A stretch of 64,000 nucleotides of DNA, from contig NZ_MZMO01000001.1 of NCBI RefSeq assembly GCF_002240565.1, positions 930,001 through 994,000 of the forward strand, given 5' to 3'. A program made the translations under genes and the position numbers. This document shows, in pieces, positions 1 to 9,414 of the stretch. The notes below the pieces were generated by a model. The model was not told the origin of the DNA. It worked only from the letters and a program-made list of their open reading frames with translations, and searched no databases. Origin of the DNA: Clavibacter michiganensis subsp. insidiosus (GTDB lineage: Bacteria > Actinomycetota > Actinomycetes > Actinomycetales > Microbacteriaceae). The stretch's first letter is position 1; each line of letters opens with the position of its first letter.

Positions 1-1
1 C

Positions 2-349
2 GGCATCGTCGTCGTCGACTTCTGGGCCGACTGGTGCGGCCCCTGCAAGCAGTTCGCGCCCGTCTTCGACAAGTCGAGCGAGAAGCACGCCGACATCGTC
101 CACGGCAAGGTCGACACCGAGGCGCAGCAGTTCCTGGCGCAGCAGGCGAACATCTCCGCCATCCCGACGCTCATGATCTTCAAGGACCAGACGCTGATCT
201 TCAGCCAGGCCGGCGCGCTGCCCGCCCCGGCGCTGGAGTCGCTCATCGAGGAGGTGCGCGCCGTCGACGTGGCCGCCCTCAAGGAGCAGGCCGCCGCCGA
301 GGCCGCGCAGGCCACGCCCGGCGCGAGCGCCGACCCCACCGCGATCTGA
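2..349 (+). CDS. Thioredoxin-family protein, 5' end outside window
   Basis: The reading frame is open from the window edge and ends in TGA at 347-349. The visible 115 residues contain the thioredoxin active site WCGPC within [10 protein letters not shown], then the cis-proline segment [11 protein letters not shown], both hallmarks of the thioredoxin fold. The protein would be a cytoplasmic disulfide reductase that exchanges electrons through the two Cys of CGPC. An alanine-rich tail of roughly 30 residues follows the normal end of the fold, which is longer than classical thioredoxin. The start codon lies upstream of the window, so total length is unknown. A good hairpin terminator follows at 372-398. 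Confidence 0.9.
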   Translation, partial: GIVVVDFWADWCGPCKQFAPVFDKSSEKHADIVHGKVDTEAQQFLAQQANISAIPTLMIFKDQTLIFSQAGALPAPALESLIEEVRAVDVAALKEQAAAEAAQATPGASADPTAI

Positions 350-371
350 CCCGCGCCTGATCCGCGCCGTG

Positions 372-398
372 CGGCCCCTCCCCATCAAGGAGGGGCCG
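372..398 (+). terminator. Hairpin terminator after the thioredoxin gene
   Basis: A perfect 10-bp GC-rich stem (CGGCCCCTCC paired with GGAGGGGCCG) closes a 7-base loop, 22 bases after the thioredoxin stop. There is no T run, which is usual for high-GC actinobacteria. It separates this gene from recQ. Confidence 0.75.
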
Positions 399-445
399 TA
401 CGCGTCCCCACGGTCCTCCTCCCCGCCGCCCGCCGACCGGCCCCC

Positions 446-454
446 GGATACGAT
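446..454 (+). promoter_or_regulatory. Probable -10 element of recQ, leaderless start
   Basis: The sequence GGATACGAT holds a good -10 hexamer (TACGAT at 449-454). Only seven bases separate it from the ATG of recQ at 462, so transcription would begin at or next to the start codon and give a leaderless mRNA. The same nine bases occur upstream of the flippase gene at 56721. No convincing -35 element is seen. Confidence 0.5.
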
Positions 455-461
455 TGCCCCG

Positions 462-2345
462 ATGACCTCCACCCCTCCCGCCCCCGCCGGATCCGTCGCG
501 TCCGGCACCGCCCTGGCACCCGCCCTCGAGCGCCTCGGCACGGTGTTCGGGTACGACGCCTTCCGCGGCGACCAGCAGGAGATCGTCGAGCACGTCATCG
601 GCGGCGGCGACGCGCTCGTGCTCATGCCCACGGGCGGCGGCAAGTCGCTCTGCTACCAGATCCCGAGCCTCGTCCGCGAGGGCACCGGCGTCGTCATCTC
701 CCCGCTCATCGCCCTGATGCAGGACCAGGTCGACGCCCTCCGCGCCGTCGGCGTCCGGGCCGCGTTCCTCAACTCCACGCAGGACCTCGAGACGAGCCGC
801 GAGGTCGAGCGCGCGCTCCTCGACGGCGACCTCGACCTGCTCTACCTCGCGCCCGAGCGCCTCATCCTCGACCGGATGGGCCGCCTCCTCGACGAGGCCC
901 GCATCGCCCTCTTCGCCATCGACGAGGCGCACTGCGTCTCCCAGTGGGGCCACGACTTCCGCAAGGACTACCTCGCGCTGTCGATGCTGCAGGAGCGCTG
1001 GCCGGAGGTCCCGCGCATCGCGCTCACCGCCACGGCCAACGAGGCCACGCACGCCGACATCACCGCGCGCCTGGGCCTCCAGGACGCGCGCCACTTCGTC
1101 TCCTCGTTCGACCGCCCGAACATCCGCTACCGCATCGTCCCCAAGGCCGAGCCGCGCAAGCAGCTGGTCGACCTCATCCGCAACGAGCACGCGGGCGACG
1201 CCGGCATCGTCTACTGCCTGAGCCGCAAGACCGTCGAGCAGACGGCCGAGGCGCTGAACAAGCAGGGCATCACCGCGCTGCCGTACCACGCGGGCCTCGA
1301 CGCGGCCGTCCGCCAGCGCAACCAGGCGCGCTTCCTCCGCGAGGACGGCATCGTGATGTGCGCCACCATCGCGTTCGGCATGGGCATCGACAAGCCCGAC
1401 GTGCGCTTCGTCGCCCACATCGACCTGCCGAAGTCCATCGAGGGCTACTACCAGGAGACCGGGCGCGCGGGCCGCGACGGCCTCCCTTCCACCGCCTGGC
1501 TGGCCTACGGCCTGCAGGACGTGGTGCAGCAGCGCCGCATGATCGACCAGTCCGAGGGCGATGCGCAGCACCGCCGCCGGCTCTCCCAGCACCTCGACGC
1601 GATGCTCGCGCTGTGCGAGACGGTCGGCTGCCGACGCGTGCAGCTCCTGCGCTACTTCGGGGAGGAGACGGGACCGTGCGGCAACTGCGACACGTGCCTC
1701 GAGCCCGTCGAGACGTGGGACGCCACGGTGCCGTCGCAGAAGCTGCTGTCCACGATCGTGCGGCTGCAGCGCGAGCGGAACCAGCGCTTCGGGGCGGCGC
1801 ACCTCATCGACATCCTGCTCGGCAACGAGACCGACCGCGTCCGCCAGCAGGGGCACGACCAGCTCGCCACCTTCGGCATCGGCGGCGAGCTCACCGACGT
1901 GCAGTGGCGCGGCGTCGTCCGCCAGCTCCTCGCGCAGGGCCTCCTCGGCGTGAGCGACGACGTCTACGGCACGCTCGTCATCACCGCGGGCAGCGGCGAC
2001 GTGCTCAGCGGATCCCGCCAGGTGCCCATGCGGCAGGAGCCCGAGCGCATCGTGCGCGGCCGCGGCACCCGCACCACGCGCGCGAAGGGCGGCCAGGTGG
2101 TCGACCTCCCCGAGGAGGCGCAGGGGCTCTTCGAGGCGCTCCGCGCCTGGCGCTCGGAGCAGGCCAAGGAGCAGGGCGTCCCCGCGTACGTCGTGTTCGC
2201 CGACGTCACTCTGCGCGAGGTCGCGACCGTGCGCCCGGAGGACCTCGGCCAGCTCGCCGGGATCACCGGCGTCGGCCAGAAGAAGCTCGACACCTACGGC
2301 GCGGGGCTGCTCGCGGTCGTCGCCGCCGGATCCGCCGCCGAGTAG
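462..2345 (+). CDS. recQ: ATP-dependent DNA helicase RecQ
   Basis: This 627-residue protein is a superfamily 2 helicase that unwinds DNA 3' to 5' in recombination and repair. Motif I (PTGGGKS, Lys61), the DEAH box (Asp154-His157) and motif III (ALTATA) lie in the first RecA-like domain, and motif VI ([10 protein letters not shown]) in the second. A RecQ zinc site follows, with Cys390, Cys406, Cys409 and Cys412 in the spacing expected for the family. A winged-helix region and an HRDC-like segment end the protein. The frame stays open to 369, but the ATG at 462 fits the family N-terminus and sits directly behind a -10 element, so I prefer it. The gene stands alone between two candidate terminators. 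Confidence 0.95.
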   Translation: MTSTPPAPAGSVASGTALAPALERLGTVFGYDAFRGDQQEIVEHVIGGGDALVLMPTGGGKSLCYQIPSLVREGTGVVISPLIALMQDQVDALRAVGVRAAFLNSTQDLETSREVERALLDGDLDLLYLAPERLILDRMGRLLDEARIALFAIDEAHCVSQWGHDFRKDYLALSMLQERWPEVPRIALTATANEATHADITARLGLQDARHFVSSFDRPNIRYRIVPKAEPRKQLVDLIRNEHAGDAGIVYCLSRKTVEQTAEALNKQGITALPYHAGLDAAVRQRNQARFLREDGIVMCATIAFGMGIDKPDVRFVAHIDLPKSIEGYYQETGRAGRDGLPSTAWLAYGLQDVVQQRRMIDQSEGDAQHRRRLSQHLDAMLALCETVGCRRVQLLRYFGEETGPCGNCDTCLEPVETWDATVPSQKLLSTIVRLQRERNQRFGAAHLIDILLGNETDRVRQQGHDQLATFGIGGELTDVQWRGVVRQLLAQGLLGVSDDVYGTLVITAGSGDVLSGSRQVPMRQEPERIVRGRGTRTTRAKGGQVVDLPEEAQGLFEALRAWRSEQAKEQGVPAYVVFADVTLREVATVRPEDLGQLAGITGVGQKKLDTYGAGLLAVVAAGSAAE

Positions 2346-2431
2346 GGCGCCGCCGACCAGGGCGCCCGTCGAGCCGGCGCGTGCCGACGAGGGCGCGTGC
2401 CGACCGGGGCGCCGGCGGGGGAGAGGGACCC

Positions 2432-2459
2432 GGTCCCGAGCCTCGAGGGCTGCGGGACC
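2432..2459 (+). terminator. Candidate terminator of recQ
   Basis: GGTCCCG-AGCC pairs with GGCT-G-CGGGACC around a five-base loop, giving an 11-bp stem with a single bulged G. No T run follows. It is the best hairpin between recQ and the next promoter. Confidence 0.45.
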
Positions 2460-2688
2460 GAGCCGCGCACACGGCCGACTTTTACCCGAAGACCGGCCCG
2501 GCGCTGGCGGGACAGCTCACCCGAAGAGCTGTCGCCGTTGCCCACGATCGTACTGGTCCGGCCGCGGGCTCCACGCGGGCTGTGGGGAGCGGGTGAGGCG
2601 TGGTAACGCGCGCGCCCTCACGCGAGGGGCCTCGAGGGCGCCGCATGTAAACAGCGTGTAACGGGAGGTCGCAGACGCTTCATCGGCA

Positions 2689-2726
2689 TTGCCAACACCG
2701 TATGGCGTATTTGTAATATGTCACCT
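2689..2726 (+). promoter_or_regulatory. Promoter and operator of the GH127/peptide-uptake operon
   Basis: A possible -35 element (TTGCCA, 2689-2694) and -10 element (TAATAT, 2714-2719) are separated by 19 bases, longer than ideal. The -10 is embedded in GTAATATGTCAC (2713-2724). The exact reverse complement of these 12 bases occurs at 13883-13894 in front of the hydroxyproline dehydrogenase genes. The position over the -10 element suits a repressor, and the GntR/FCD protein encoded at 13130 is the natural candidate. The shared sequence is directly seen; its role is inferred. Confidence 0.6.
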
Positions 2727-2761
2727 ACCACCGGCTGCCCGAGGCCGGACGAGGGAGCGCC

Positions 2762-4771
2762 ATGGCAGTGACAGGAGCGGATGCGAACGCTATCCGCACA
2801 GGGCCCGGCCGCGCTGCCGTCCTCCCCACCACCGGATCGCGACGACCGCTGGGCGCCGACGCCGTCACCTTCGAGGGCGGCCTGCTCGGGGCGTGGCAGG
2901 AGCGCAACCGGGCTCGCACCATCCCCCACGCCATCGCGTCCATGACCTCCGCCGGCAACCTCGACGACCTCCGCGCGGCCGTCGACGGGCCCGGCGAAAG
3001 GCCCGTGCCGCGCTATCCGTTCCTCGACACCGACGTCTACAAGACCCTCGAGGGCATCGCCTACGAGGTCGGCCGCGGCGCCGCGAGCCCGGAGATGCGC
3101 GCCTTCCTCGACGAGGCCACGGACGTGCTCGAGCGCGTGCAGGCGGACGACGGCTACATCGGCTCGTACGTGCAGCGGCCCGGATCCGACCGCGAGCCCT
3201 GGTCCGACCTCGCCTGGGGCCACGAGCTCTACAACCTCGGGCACCTGATCCAGGCCGCCGTCGCCGACTCCCGTCAGGGCGGCGACGGCCAGCTCCTCGC
3301 CGTGGCCCGCCGCTTCGCCGACGCCGCGGTGCGGGAGTTCGGCCCCGGCGGACGCGTGGAGGTCTGCGGCCACCCCGAGGTCGAGATGGCGCTCGTCGAG
3401 CTGCACCGCGAGACGGGGGAGCGCGCGTACCTCGACCTCGCCGCCGCGTTCGTCGACCGGCGCGGGCGCGGCACGGTGGCGACGCGGATCTTCCCCGCCG
3501 AGTACTTCCAGGACGCGCACCCCTTCCGCGAGATGCCGGCCGTCACGGGTCACGCCGTCCGCATGGCGTACCTCGCCGCGGGCGCGACGGACGTGGCGAC
3601 GGAGACGGGCGACGCCGAGCTGCTCGCCGCATCCGTCCGCCTGTTCGACGACGCGGTGCGCACCCGCCTCTACGTGACGGGCGGGCTCGGCAGCCGCCAC
3701 TCGGACGAGGCCATCGGCGACGCATACGAGCTGCCGAGCGAGCGCTCCTACAGCGAGACCTGCGCGGCGATCGCCGTCATGCAGTGGGCGTGGCGCCTCT
3801 TCCTCGCCACCGGCGAGCCGCGCTTCCTCGACACGTTCGAGACCGTCCTGCTCAACGCCTACGCGGTGGGCCTCTCCGCCGACGGCACGGGCTTCTTCTA
3901 CGACAACCCGCTCCAGCGCCGCCCGGACCACCACGCGCAGTCGGGCGCCGAGACCGAGGGCGAGCTGATGCGACGCCCGTGGTTCACCTGCCCGTGCTGC
4001 CCGCCGAACATCGTGCGCTGGATGAGCGAGCTGCAGGACCACGTCGCGGTCGAGGACGGGGACGACCTCGTGATCGCGCACCCGGCGGCGTGCGTGATCC
4101 GCACCGACGCCGTCGACGTCCGCGTGACGACCGCGTACCCATGGGACGGCGCCGTGCGCGTCGAGGTGCTGCGCGCATCCGGCGCGGCGACCGGCATCGT
4201 GCTCCGCCGCCCGGGCTGGTGCCGCTCGGCGACCGCGGTCGTGCTGGGCGCCGACGGGTCCGAGGTCCAGGTCGACGCGGAGGCCGACGACCGGTGGATC
4301 CGCGCCACGCGCGCCTGGGCCGCCGGCGACGCGCTCGTGGTCGAGCTGGACATGCCCGTGCGCGCCCTCGGATCCCACCCGCACCTCGACGCCACCCGGG
4401 GGACCCTCGCGGTGGCGCGCGGACCGGTCGTGTACGCGGTCGAGCAGGAGGACGCCGGCGCACCCGTCGACGACCTGCTCCTCGACCCGCGCGACCTGGC
4501 GGCGGCGCGACCCGCGCCGCTCCCCGTCGCCGACCCGTGGGGCCCCGCGTCGGACGCGAACGCGGAGACCGGACCGGGCGTCGCGGTCGCCGTGCGCCTC
4601 CGCCGTGCGCTCCCCGCGGCGGACGAGCTCTACCCCGAGGTCGTCCCCGGCACCACCGCCCCCGCCGCGTCGGCCGAGCCCGTCGACGCCGTGCTCGTGC
4701 CGTACGCCCTCTGGGGCAACCGCGCGCCCGGCGCCATGCGGGTCTGGATCCGCGCCGCCGACACCGGCTGA
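2762..4771 (+). CDS. GH127 beta-L-arabinofuranosidase, cytoplasmic
   Basis: The 669-residue product matches glycoside hydrolase family 127, whose founding member HypBA1 of Bifidobacterium longum splits beta-1,2-linked L-arabinose from hydroxyproline-bound arabinobiose. The catalytic layout is intact: Glu316 in the DEAIGD segment, then Glu332 and Cys334 in YSETC, then Cys412 and Cys413 in TCPCCPPN. The 16-residue step between the two Glu equals that of HypBA1 (Glu322/Glu338), and the Cys pair corresponds to its nucleophile and zinc ligand. There is no signal peptide, so the substrate must be imported. It is the first gene of a run that encodes a peptide-type ABC importer, proline peptidases and hydroxyproline catabolism, which supports Hyp-arabinosides of extensin-like plant glycoproteins as substrate. 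Other GH127 activities cannot be excluded. Confidence 0.88.
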   Translation: MAVTGADANAIRTGPGRAAVLPTTGSRRPLGADAVTFEGGLLGAWQERNRARTIPHAIASMTSAGNLDDLRAAVDGPGERPVPRYPFLDTDVYKTLEGIAYEVGRGAASPEMRAFLDEATDVLERVQADDGYIGSYVQRPGSDREPWSDLAWGHELYNLGHLIQAAVADSRQGGDGQLLAVARRFADAAVREFGPGGRVEVCGHPEVEMALVELHRETGERAYLDLAAAFVDRRGRGTVATRIFPAEYFQDAHPFREMPAVTGHAVRMAYLAAGATDVATETGDAELLAASVRLFDDAVRTRLYVTGGLGSRHSDEAIGDAYELPSERSYSETCAAIAVMQWAWRLFLATGEPRFLDTFETVLLNAYAVGLSADGTGFFYDNPLQRRPDHHAQSGAETEGELMRRPWFTCPCCPPNIVRWMSELQDHVAVEDGDDLVIAHPAACVIRTDAVDVRVTTAYPWDGAVRVEVLRASGAATGIVLRRPGWCRSATAVVLGADGSEVQVDAEADDRWIRATRAWAAGDALVVELDMPVRALGSHPHLDATRGTLAVARGPVVYAVEQEDAGAPVDDLLLDPRDLAAARPAPLPVADPWGPASDANAETGPGVAVAVRLRRALPAADELYPEVVPGTTAPAASAEPVDAVLVPYALWGNRAPGAMRVWIRAADTG

Positions 4772-4916
4772 CCCGCCCTCCTGCGCTGACGCACCCGGAT
4801 CCCCCCGACCCGGGGCGGACCCGCGTACCTCCCCGCCCCCTTCCCCTCCTCGTACGACCCCGTCCGTCACTCCCCACCCGGTGCGCCTCGGCCGCCATCC
4901 ACGAAACGAGAGTCCG

Positions 4917-6596
4917 ATGAACAGACGAATCACCGCAGTCGGGCTGGCCCTCGCCGCCAGCCTCGCCCTCACGTCCTGCGCCGGCGCAAGCGGCAAGGCC
5001 GCCGCCGACATCACCGGCCCCGCCGACACGGGCGGCACCATGCACGTCCTGCAGGTGTCGGACTTCCCGCACCTGGATCCCGCGATGGGCTACGAGACCG
5101 ACCTCGCGGACGTCTACCGGCTCATCTACCGCACGCTCACCACGACCACGGGCAAGGACGGCGCCACGATCGCGCCCGACCTCGCCACAGACACCGGCAC
5201 CCCCAACGACGACGACACCGTCTGGACGTTCACGCTCAAGGACGGCCTGAAGTTCGAGGACGGCTCCCCGATCACGAGCCAGTCGATGAAGTTCGGCGTG
5301 GAGCGCTCGTTCGACAAGGCGCTCGCGATCGGCTCGCCGTACGCCCGCATGTACCTCCAGGGCGGCGACAGCTACCAGGGCCCCTACGTCTCAGGCGACC
5401 TGTCCTCCATCGAGACGCCCGACGAGAAGACCATCGTCTTCCACCTCAACCGCTCCGTGCCCGAGTTCGCGAGCGTCACCGCGCAGAGCACGTTCGTGCC
5501 GTTCCCCGTGGACAAGGACCGGGTCACCGTCACGAACATGGATCAGCAGCCCATCTCCTCCGGCCCGTACAAGGTGAGCGCCCGGACGCCCGGCCAGTCG
5601 CTCACGCTCGTGCGCAACCCCGAGTGGGACGCGTCCACCGACGCGGTCCGGACCGCGAAGCCCGACGAGTGGGACTTCACGATGGGGCTCGACCAGGCCA
5701 CCATCGACGAGCGCATGATCGCCGGCCAGGGCGACGACGCGAACGCGATCGCCTACGGGATCACCGCGGCGTCGGTGTCCCGCATCCAGACGCCGCAGAT
5801 CAAGGCGCGCACCGTCTCGGGCGACAGCGGCTGCACCACGTATCTCGCGCTCAACACGACGAAGCCGCACCTCGGCGACGTGCGCGTGCGCCAGGCCATC
5901 GCCTACGCCGTGGACAAGAAGTCGCTCGCCGACGTGGCGGGCGGCCCCATGATCGCGGAGCCCGCGTCGACGATCCTCACCCGCAGCGTCCCCGGTCACA
6001 AGGACTTCGACCTCTACCCCAGCACCGACAGCTCGGGTGACGTCGACAAGGCGAAGGCGCTCCTCGCCGAGGCGGGCCTGCAGGACGGCTTCTCGATCAC
6101 CCTCGACGTGGCCAGCGTGCCGACGTCGCAGAAGGCCGCGGAGGCGCTCCAGCAGTCCCTCGCCCGCGTCGGCATCACCGTGGTGATCAACCTCCTCGAC
6201 ACGGCGACCTACAACGAGACCATCGGCACGCCGTCGCAGCAGCACGACGCGGCCGAGGCCGGCTGGTGCCCGGACTGGAACTCCGCCAGCACGGTGCTGC
6301 CGATCCTCTTCGACGGACGCCAGATCCCCGAGAAGGGCAACAGCAACCTGTCGCAGATCAACGACCCCGCCATCAACGCGAAGATCGACGAGGTCTCGGC
6401 CATGACCGACCTCCAGGCCGCGGACACCGCCTGGGGCGACCTGGACGAGCAGGTGCAGCAGCTGGCACCCGTGGTGCCGCTCCTCTACGGCCAGGCCGTG
6501 CTCGTGCTGGGGCAGAACGTGCGCAACGCGTACTCGAGCCCCATCTACGACGGAGGCCCGGACTTCGCCACCATCGGCCTCCACACGGGGAAGTAG
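4917..6596 (+). CDS. Peptide-type ABC transporter substrate-binding lipoprotein
   Basis: This 559-residue protein belongs to the SBP_bac_5 (DppA/OppA/NikA) family. A lipoprotein signal ends in the lipobox LTSC with the lipidated Cys at residue 21. The mature part starts with the usual open-loop segment LDPAMGYETDLADVYRLIY and contains the family stretch DVRVRQAIAYAVDKKSLAD. It would sit on the outer face of the membrane and capture oligopeptides or peptide-like ligands for the permeases that follow after three bases. The 145-base gap before it has no clear terminator, so co-transcription with the GH127 gene is likely. In this setting the cargo may be hydroxyproline peptides or their arabinosides; that specificity is inference. 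Confidence 0.9.
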   Translation: MNRRITAVGLALAASLALTSCAGASGKAAADITGPADTGGTMHVLQVSDFPHLDPAMGYETDLADVYRLIYRTLTTTTGKDGATIAPDLATDTGTPNDDDTVWTFTLKDGLKFEDGSPITSQSMKFGVERSFDKALAIGSPYARMYLQGGDSYQGPYVSGDLSSIETPDEKTIVFHLNRSVPEFASVTAQSTFVPFPVDKDRVTVTNMDQQPISSGPYKVSARTPGQSLTLVRNPEWDASTDAVRTAKPDEWDFTMGLDQATIDERMIAGQGDDANAIAYGITAASVSRIQTPQIKARTVSGDSGCTTYLALNTTKPHLGDVRVRQAIAYAVDKKSLADVAGGPMIAEPASTILTRSVPGHKDFDLYPSTDSSGDVDKAKALLAEAGLQDGFSITLDVASVPTSQKAAEALQQSLARVGITVVINLLDTATYNETIGTPSQQHDAAEAGWCPDWNSASTVLPILFDGRQIPEKGNSNLSQINDPAINAKIDEVSAMTDLQAADTAWGDLDEQVQQLAPVVPLLYGQAVLVLGQNVRNAYSSPIYDGGPDFATIGLHTGK

Positions 6597-6599
6597 GCG

Positions 6600-7562
6600 G
6601 TGACCGCCACCCTGCAGGGCGCCTCGGCGCCCGACTCCGCCTCCCCGTACCCGACGGGACGGCCGCCCGCCGTCACGCCGGCCAAGCGCGTGGTCGCGGC
6701 CCTCCGGTCGAAGCCGTCCGTCATCGCCAGCACCGCGTTCGTGGTGCTCGTGGTGATCCTCGCGGTGTTCGCGCCGCTCCTGTCCGGGATCACCGGCTGG
6801 GGTCCCACGGCCTTCGACGCGACGGCCGTGGACCCCACCCTCGGCGGCCTCCCCATCGGCCCGTTCGGCGGCGTCAGCGCCTCGCACTGGTTCGGCGTGG
6901 AGCCGCAGAACGGGCGCGACATCTTCGCCCGCATCGCGTACGGCGCCCGGGTGTCCCTGCTCATCGCGGTCTCCGCCACGGTCGTCACCACGGCGATCGG
7001 CGTGGTCGCGGGCATGGTCGCCGGCTACTTCGGCGGGATCGTCGACCAGGTCGTGTCCCGGGTCATGGACTTCCTCATGGCCTTCCCGGCGCTGATCTTC
7101 ATGATCGCCATCCTCTCGGCGCTGCCCGCGGGCAACCGGCCGGCGCTGCTCGTCCTCACGCTCAGCGTCTTCGGCTGGCCGTACACGGCGCGCATCGTGC
7201 GCGGCCAGACCATGACGATCCGCACGCGCGACTTCGTGGAGGCGGCCCGGGCGTCCGGCGCCTCCTCCATGGGCGTGATCTTCCGGGAGGTGCTGCCGAA
7301 CCTGCGCGGAACCGTCATCGTGCTGGCCACGCTCGCGGTGCCGACCTACATCGGCACCGAGGCGAGCCTGTCCTTCCTCGGGGTGGGCGTGCTGCCGCCG
7401 ACGCCGTCGTGGGGTCAGATGATCGCCGACTCGGTGAACTGGTACACGGTCGACCCCGCGTACTTCGTCGTCCCCGGCTCGTTCCTCTTCCTCACGGTGC
7501 TGGCGTTCACGGTCTTCGGCGACCACCTCCGCACCGCGCTCGAGCAGGGGGAGGCGGCATGA
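6600..7562 (+). CDS. Peptide ABC transporter permease, DppC type
   Basis: A GTG start at 6600, preceded by GGGGAAG, gives 320 residues. The N-terminal extension before the first membrane span, the long outer loop (about residues 55-105) and the EAA motif EAARASGASSMGVIFREVLP mark the DppC/OppC type. Several hydrophobic spans follow. It forms the membrane channel with the DppB-type partner encoded next, with which it shares the four bases ATGA. The C-type gene comes before the B-type gene here, the reverse of the common order. Confidence 0.9.
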   Translation: MTATLQGASAPDSASPYPTGRPPAVTPAKRVVAALRSKPSVIASTAFVVLVVILAVFAPLLSGITGWGPTAFDATAVDPTLGGLPIGPFGGVSASHWFGVEPQNGRDIFARIAYGARVSLLIAVSATVVTTAIGVVAGMVAGYFGGIVDQVVSRVMDFLMAFPALIFMIAILSALPAGNRPALLVLTLSVFGWPYTARIVRGQTMTIRTRDFVEAARASGASSMGVIFREVLPNLRGTVIVLATLAVPTYIGTEASLSFLGVGVLPPTPSWGQMIADSVNWYTVDPAYFVVPGSFLFLTVLAFTVFGDHLRTALEQGEAA

Positions 7563-8551
7563 TCGGCTATCTCCTCCGCCGCGCCGGATCCGCGCTGATC
7601 GTGCTCGCGCTCATCAGCCTGTTCACGTACATGATCTTCTTCCTGCTCCAGCCGGACCCCGCCGTCACCATCTGCGGCAAGACCTGCACGCCGGACAAGA
7701 TCGACTCCATCCGCCAGCTCCTCGGCCTCGACCGGCCGTTCTGGGCGCAGTATGGCGACTTCGTGACGGGCATCTTCACGGGCCGCACCTACGGGGACGG
7801 CCCGACCGCGATCCAGTGCTCCGCGCCCTGCCTGGGCTTCAGCTTCCAGACGCAGCAGTCCGTGCTCGACCTGATGCTGTCCCGCCTCCCCGTGAGCATC
7901 ACCATCGCGGTCGGCGCGGCGGTCCTCTGGGTCGTGTTCGGCGTCGCCGGCGGCCTCGTCAGCGCCATCCGGCAGGGCAGCGTGTGGGACCGGACCGCGA
8001 TGGCGGCGGCGCTCACCGGGATCAGCGTGCCGATCACCTTCGCGGCGCTGCTCCTGCAGTACGTGCTCGTCGTGCAGCTGCAGGTGCTGCCGTTCCCGGA
8101 GTCCGTCGCGTTCTCCGACGACCCCGTCATGTGGTTCGACTCGTACCTCATGCCGTGGATGGTGCTCGCCCTCGGCTACGCGGCGATCTACGCGCGCATC
8201 GTCCGGGCCAACGTGATCGACACCCTGCAGGAGGACTACCTGCGGACCGCGCGGGCCAAGGGCCTGTCGTCGTCGCTCGTGATCCGCCGCCACGCCCTCC
8301 GGCCGTCGCTCACGCCCGTCGTGACGCTGTTCGGCATGGACTTCGCCGGGCTGCTCGGAGGGGCTGTGATCGCCGAGAAGATCTTCGGCCTCAACGGCGT
8401 CGGCAAGCTCGCGGCCGACTCCATCGCCAAGAACGACCAGCCCGTCATCATGGGCGTCACGCTCCTCGCCGCGGCCTTCGTGGTCGTCGGGAACGTGGTC
8501 GTCGACGTGCTGTACACCGTGCTCGACCCCCGAGTGAGGATCACCTCGTGA
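7559..8551 (+). CDS. Peptide ABC transporter permease, DppB type
   Basis: The 330-residue membrane protein starts with the DppB-like N-terminus MIGYLLRRAGSALIVL and carries the cytoplasmic EAA-type loop DYLRTARAKGLSSSLVIRRH, the contact site for the ATPases. Its outer loop between the first two spans contains four Cys (CGKTC, CSAPC), which could form disulfides and is unusual for the family. The ATG overlaps the stop of the preceding permease (ATGA), and its own stop overlaps the GTG of the ATPase gene. Confidence 0.9.
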   Translation: MIGYLLRRAGSALIVLALISLFTYMIFFLLQPDPAVTICGKTCTPDKIDSIRQLLGLDRPFWAQYGDFVTGIFTGRTYGDGPTAIQCSAPCLGFSFQTQQSVLDLMLSRLPVSITIAVGAAVLWVVFGVAGGLVSAIRQGSVWDRTAMAAALTGISVPITFAALLLQYVLVVQLQVLPFPESVAFSDDPVMWFDSYLMPWMVLALGYAAIYARIVRANVIDTLQEDYLRTARAKGLSSSLVIRRHALRPSLTPVVTLFGMDFAGLLGGAVIAEKIFGLNGVGKLAADSIAKNDQPVIMGVTLLAAAFVVVGNVVVDVLYTVLDPRVRITS

Positions 8552-9414
8552 CCGCCACCGCACCGCACCTGCCGCCCGCCCGCGCCGTCCCCGGGACGCC
8601 GCTGCTCGAGGTCGACCACCTCACCATCGCGTTCCCCACCTCCCGGGGGCCGGTGGAGGTGGTGAAGGACCTCTCCTTCCGCGTGGAGCCGGACAGCACC
8701 CTCGGCATCGTGGGGGAGTCGGGCTCCGGCAAGTCGATGACCTCGCTCGCCGTGATGGGCCTCGTGCCGCGCGGCGGGAAGGTCACCGGATCCATCAAGC
8801 TGGCGGGCGAGGAGCTCGTCGGCCGGAGCGACAAGGAGCTGCGGGCCATGCGCGGCGACCGCATGGCGATGGTCTTCCAGGATCCGCTCTCCTCGCTCAA
8901 CCCCTACTACACGGTGGGGCTGCAGATCGAGGAGGCCTACCGGTCGCATCGCCCCGGATCCCGGAGGGCCGTGCGGTCGACCGTGGTCGCGGCGCTCGAC
9001 CGGGTCGGGATCAAGGAGGCCGCGACGCGCGTCGACCACTACCCGCACCAGTTCTCGGGCGGCATGCGCCAGCGCATCATGATCGCGATGGCGCTGTGCC
9101 TCGAGCCCGAGCTGCTCATCGCCGACGAGCCGACCACCGCGCTCGACGTGACGGTGCAGGCGCAGATCCTCGACCTCATGCGCTCCATCCGCGCGGAGAC
9201 GGGGATGGGGATGCTCGTCATCACCCACGACCTCGCCGTCGTGTCCTCCCTCGCCGACGAGGTGCTCGTCATGCAGGGCGGGCACCGCGTCGAGAGCGGC
9301 ACCACCGAGCGCGTGTTCACCGCGCCGGAGGATCCGTACACGCACGCCCTGCTCGAGGCGGTCCCCCGCATCGACGCCGCCTACGACCGCCTGACGACGG
9401 GATCCGCCTCATGA
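8548..9414 (+). CDS. Peptide ABC transporter ATP-binding protein, DppD type
   Basis: The 288-residue ATPase starts at GTG 8548, overlapping the upstream stop. It has Walker A GESGSGKS, the signature FSGGMRQR and Walker [13 protein letters not shown], followed by the H-loop ITHD. It is shorter than DppD proteins that carry the C-terminal iron-sulfur-type oligopeptide extension, but it keeps the start of that region ([15 protein letters not shown]). It pairs with the product of the next gene to drive import. Confidence 0.92.
   Translation: MTATAPHLPPARAVPGTPLLEVDHLTIAFPTSRGPVEVVKDLSFRVEPDSTLGIVGESGSGKSMTSLAVMGLVPRGGKVTGSIKLAGEELVGRSDKELRAMRGDRMAMVFQDPLSSLNPYYTVGLQIEEAYRSHRPGSRRAVRSTVVAALDRVGIKEAATRVDHYPHQFSGGMRQRIMIAMALCLEPELLIADEPTTALDVTVQAQILDLMRSIRAETGMGMLVITHDLAVVSSLADEVLVMQGGHRVESGTTERVFTAPEDPYTHALLEAVPRIDAAYDRLTTGSAS

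Larger units (their letters stand above)
2346..2761. other. Intergenic region between recQ and the GH127 gene
   Basis: These 416 bases hold no gene I can support. The left part contains degenerate GC-rich direct repeats (around 2346-2425) and a candidate recQ terminator. The right part, from about 2640, is clearly richer in A and T and holds the promoter and operator of the downstream operon. Confidence 0.7.
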
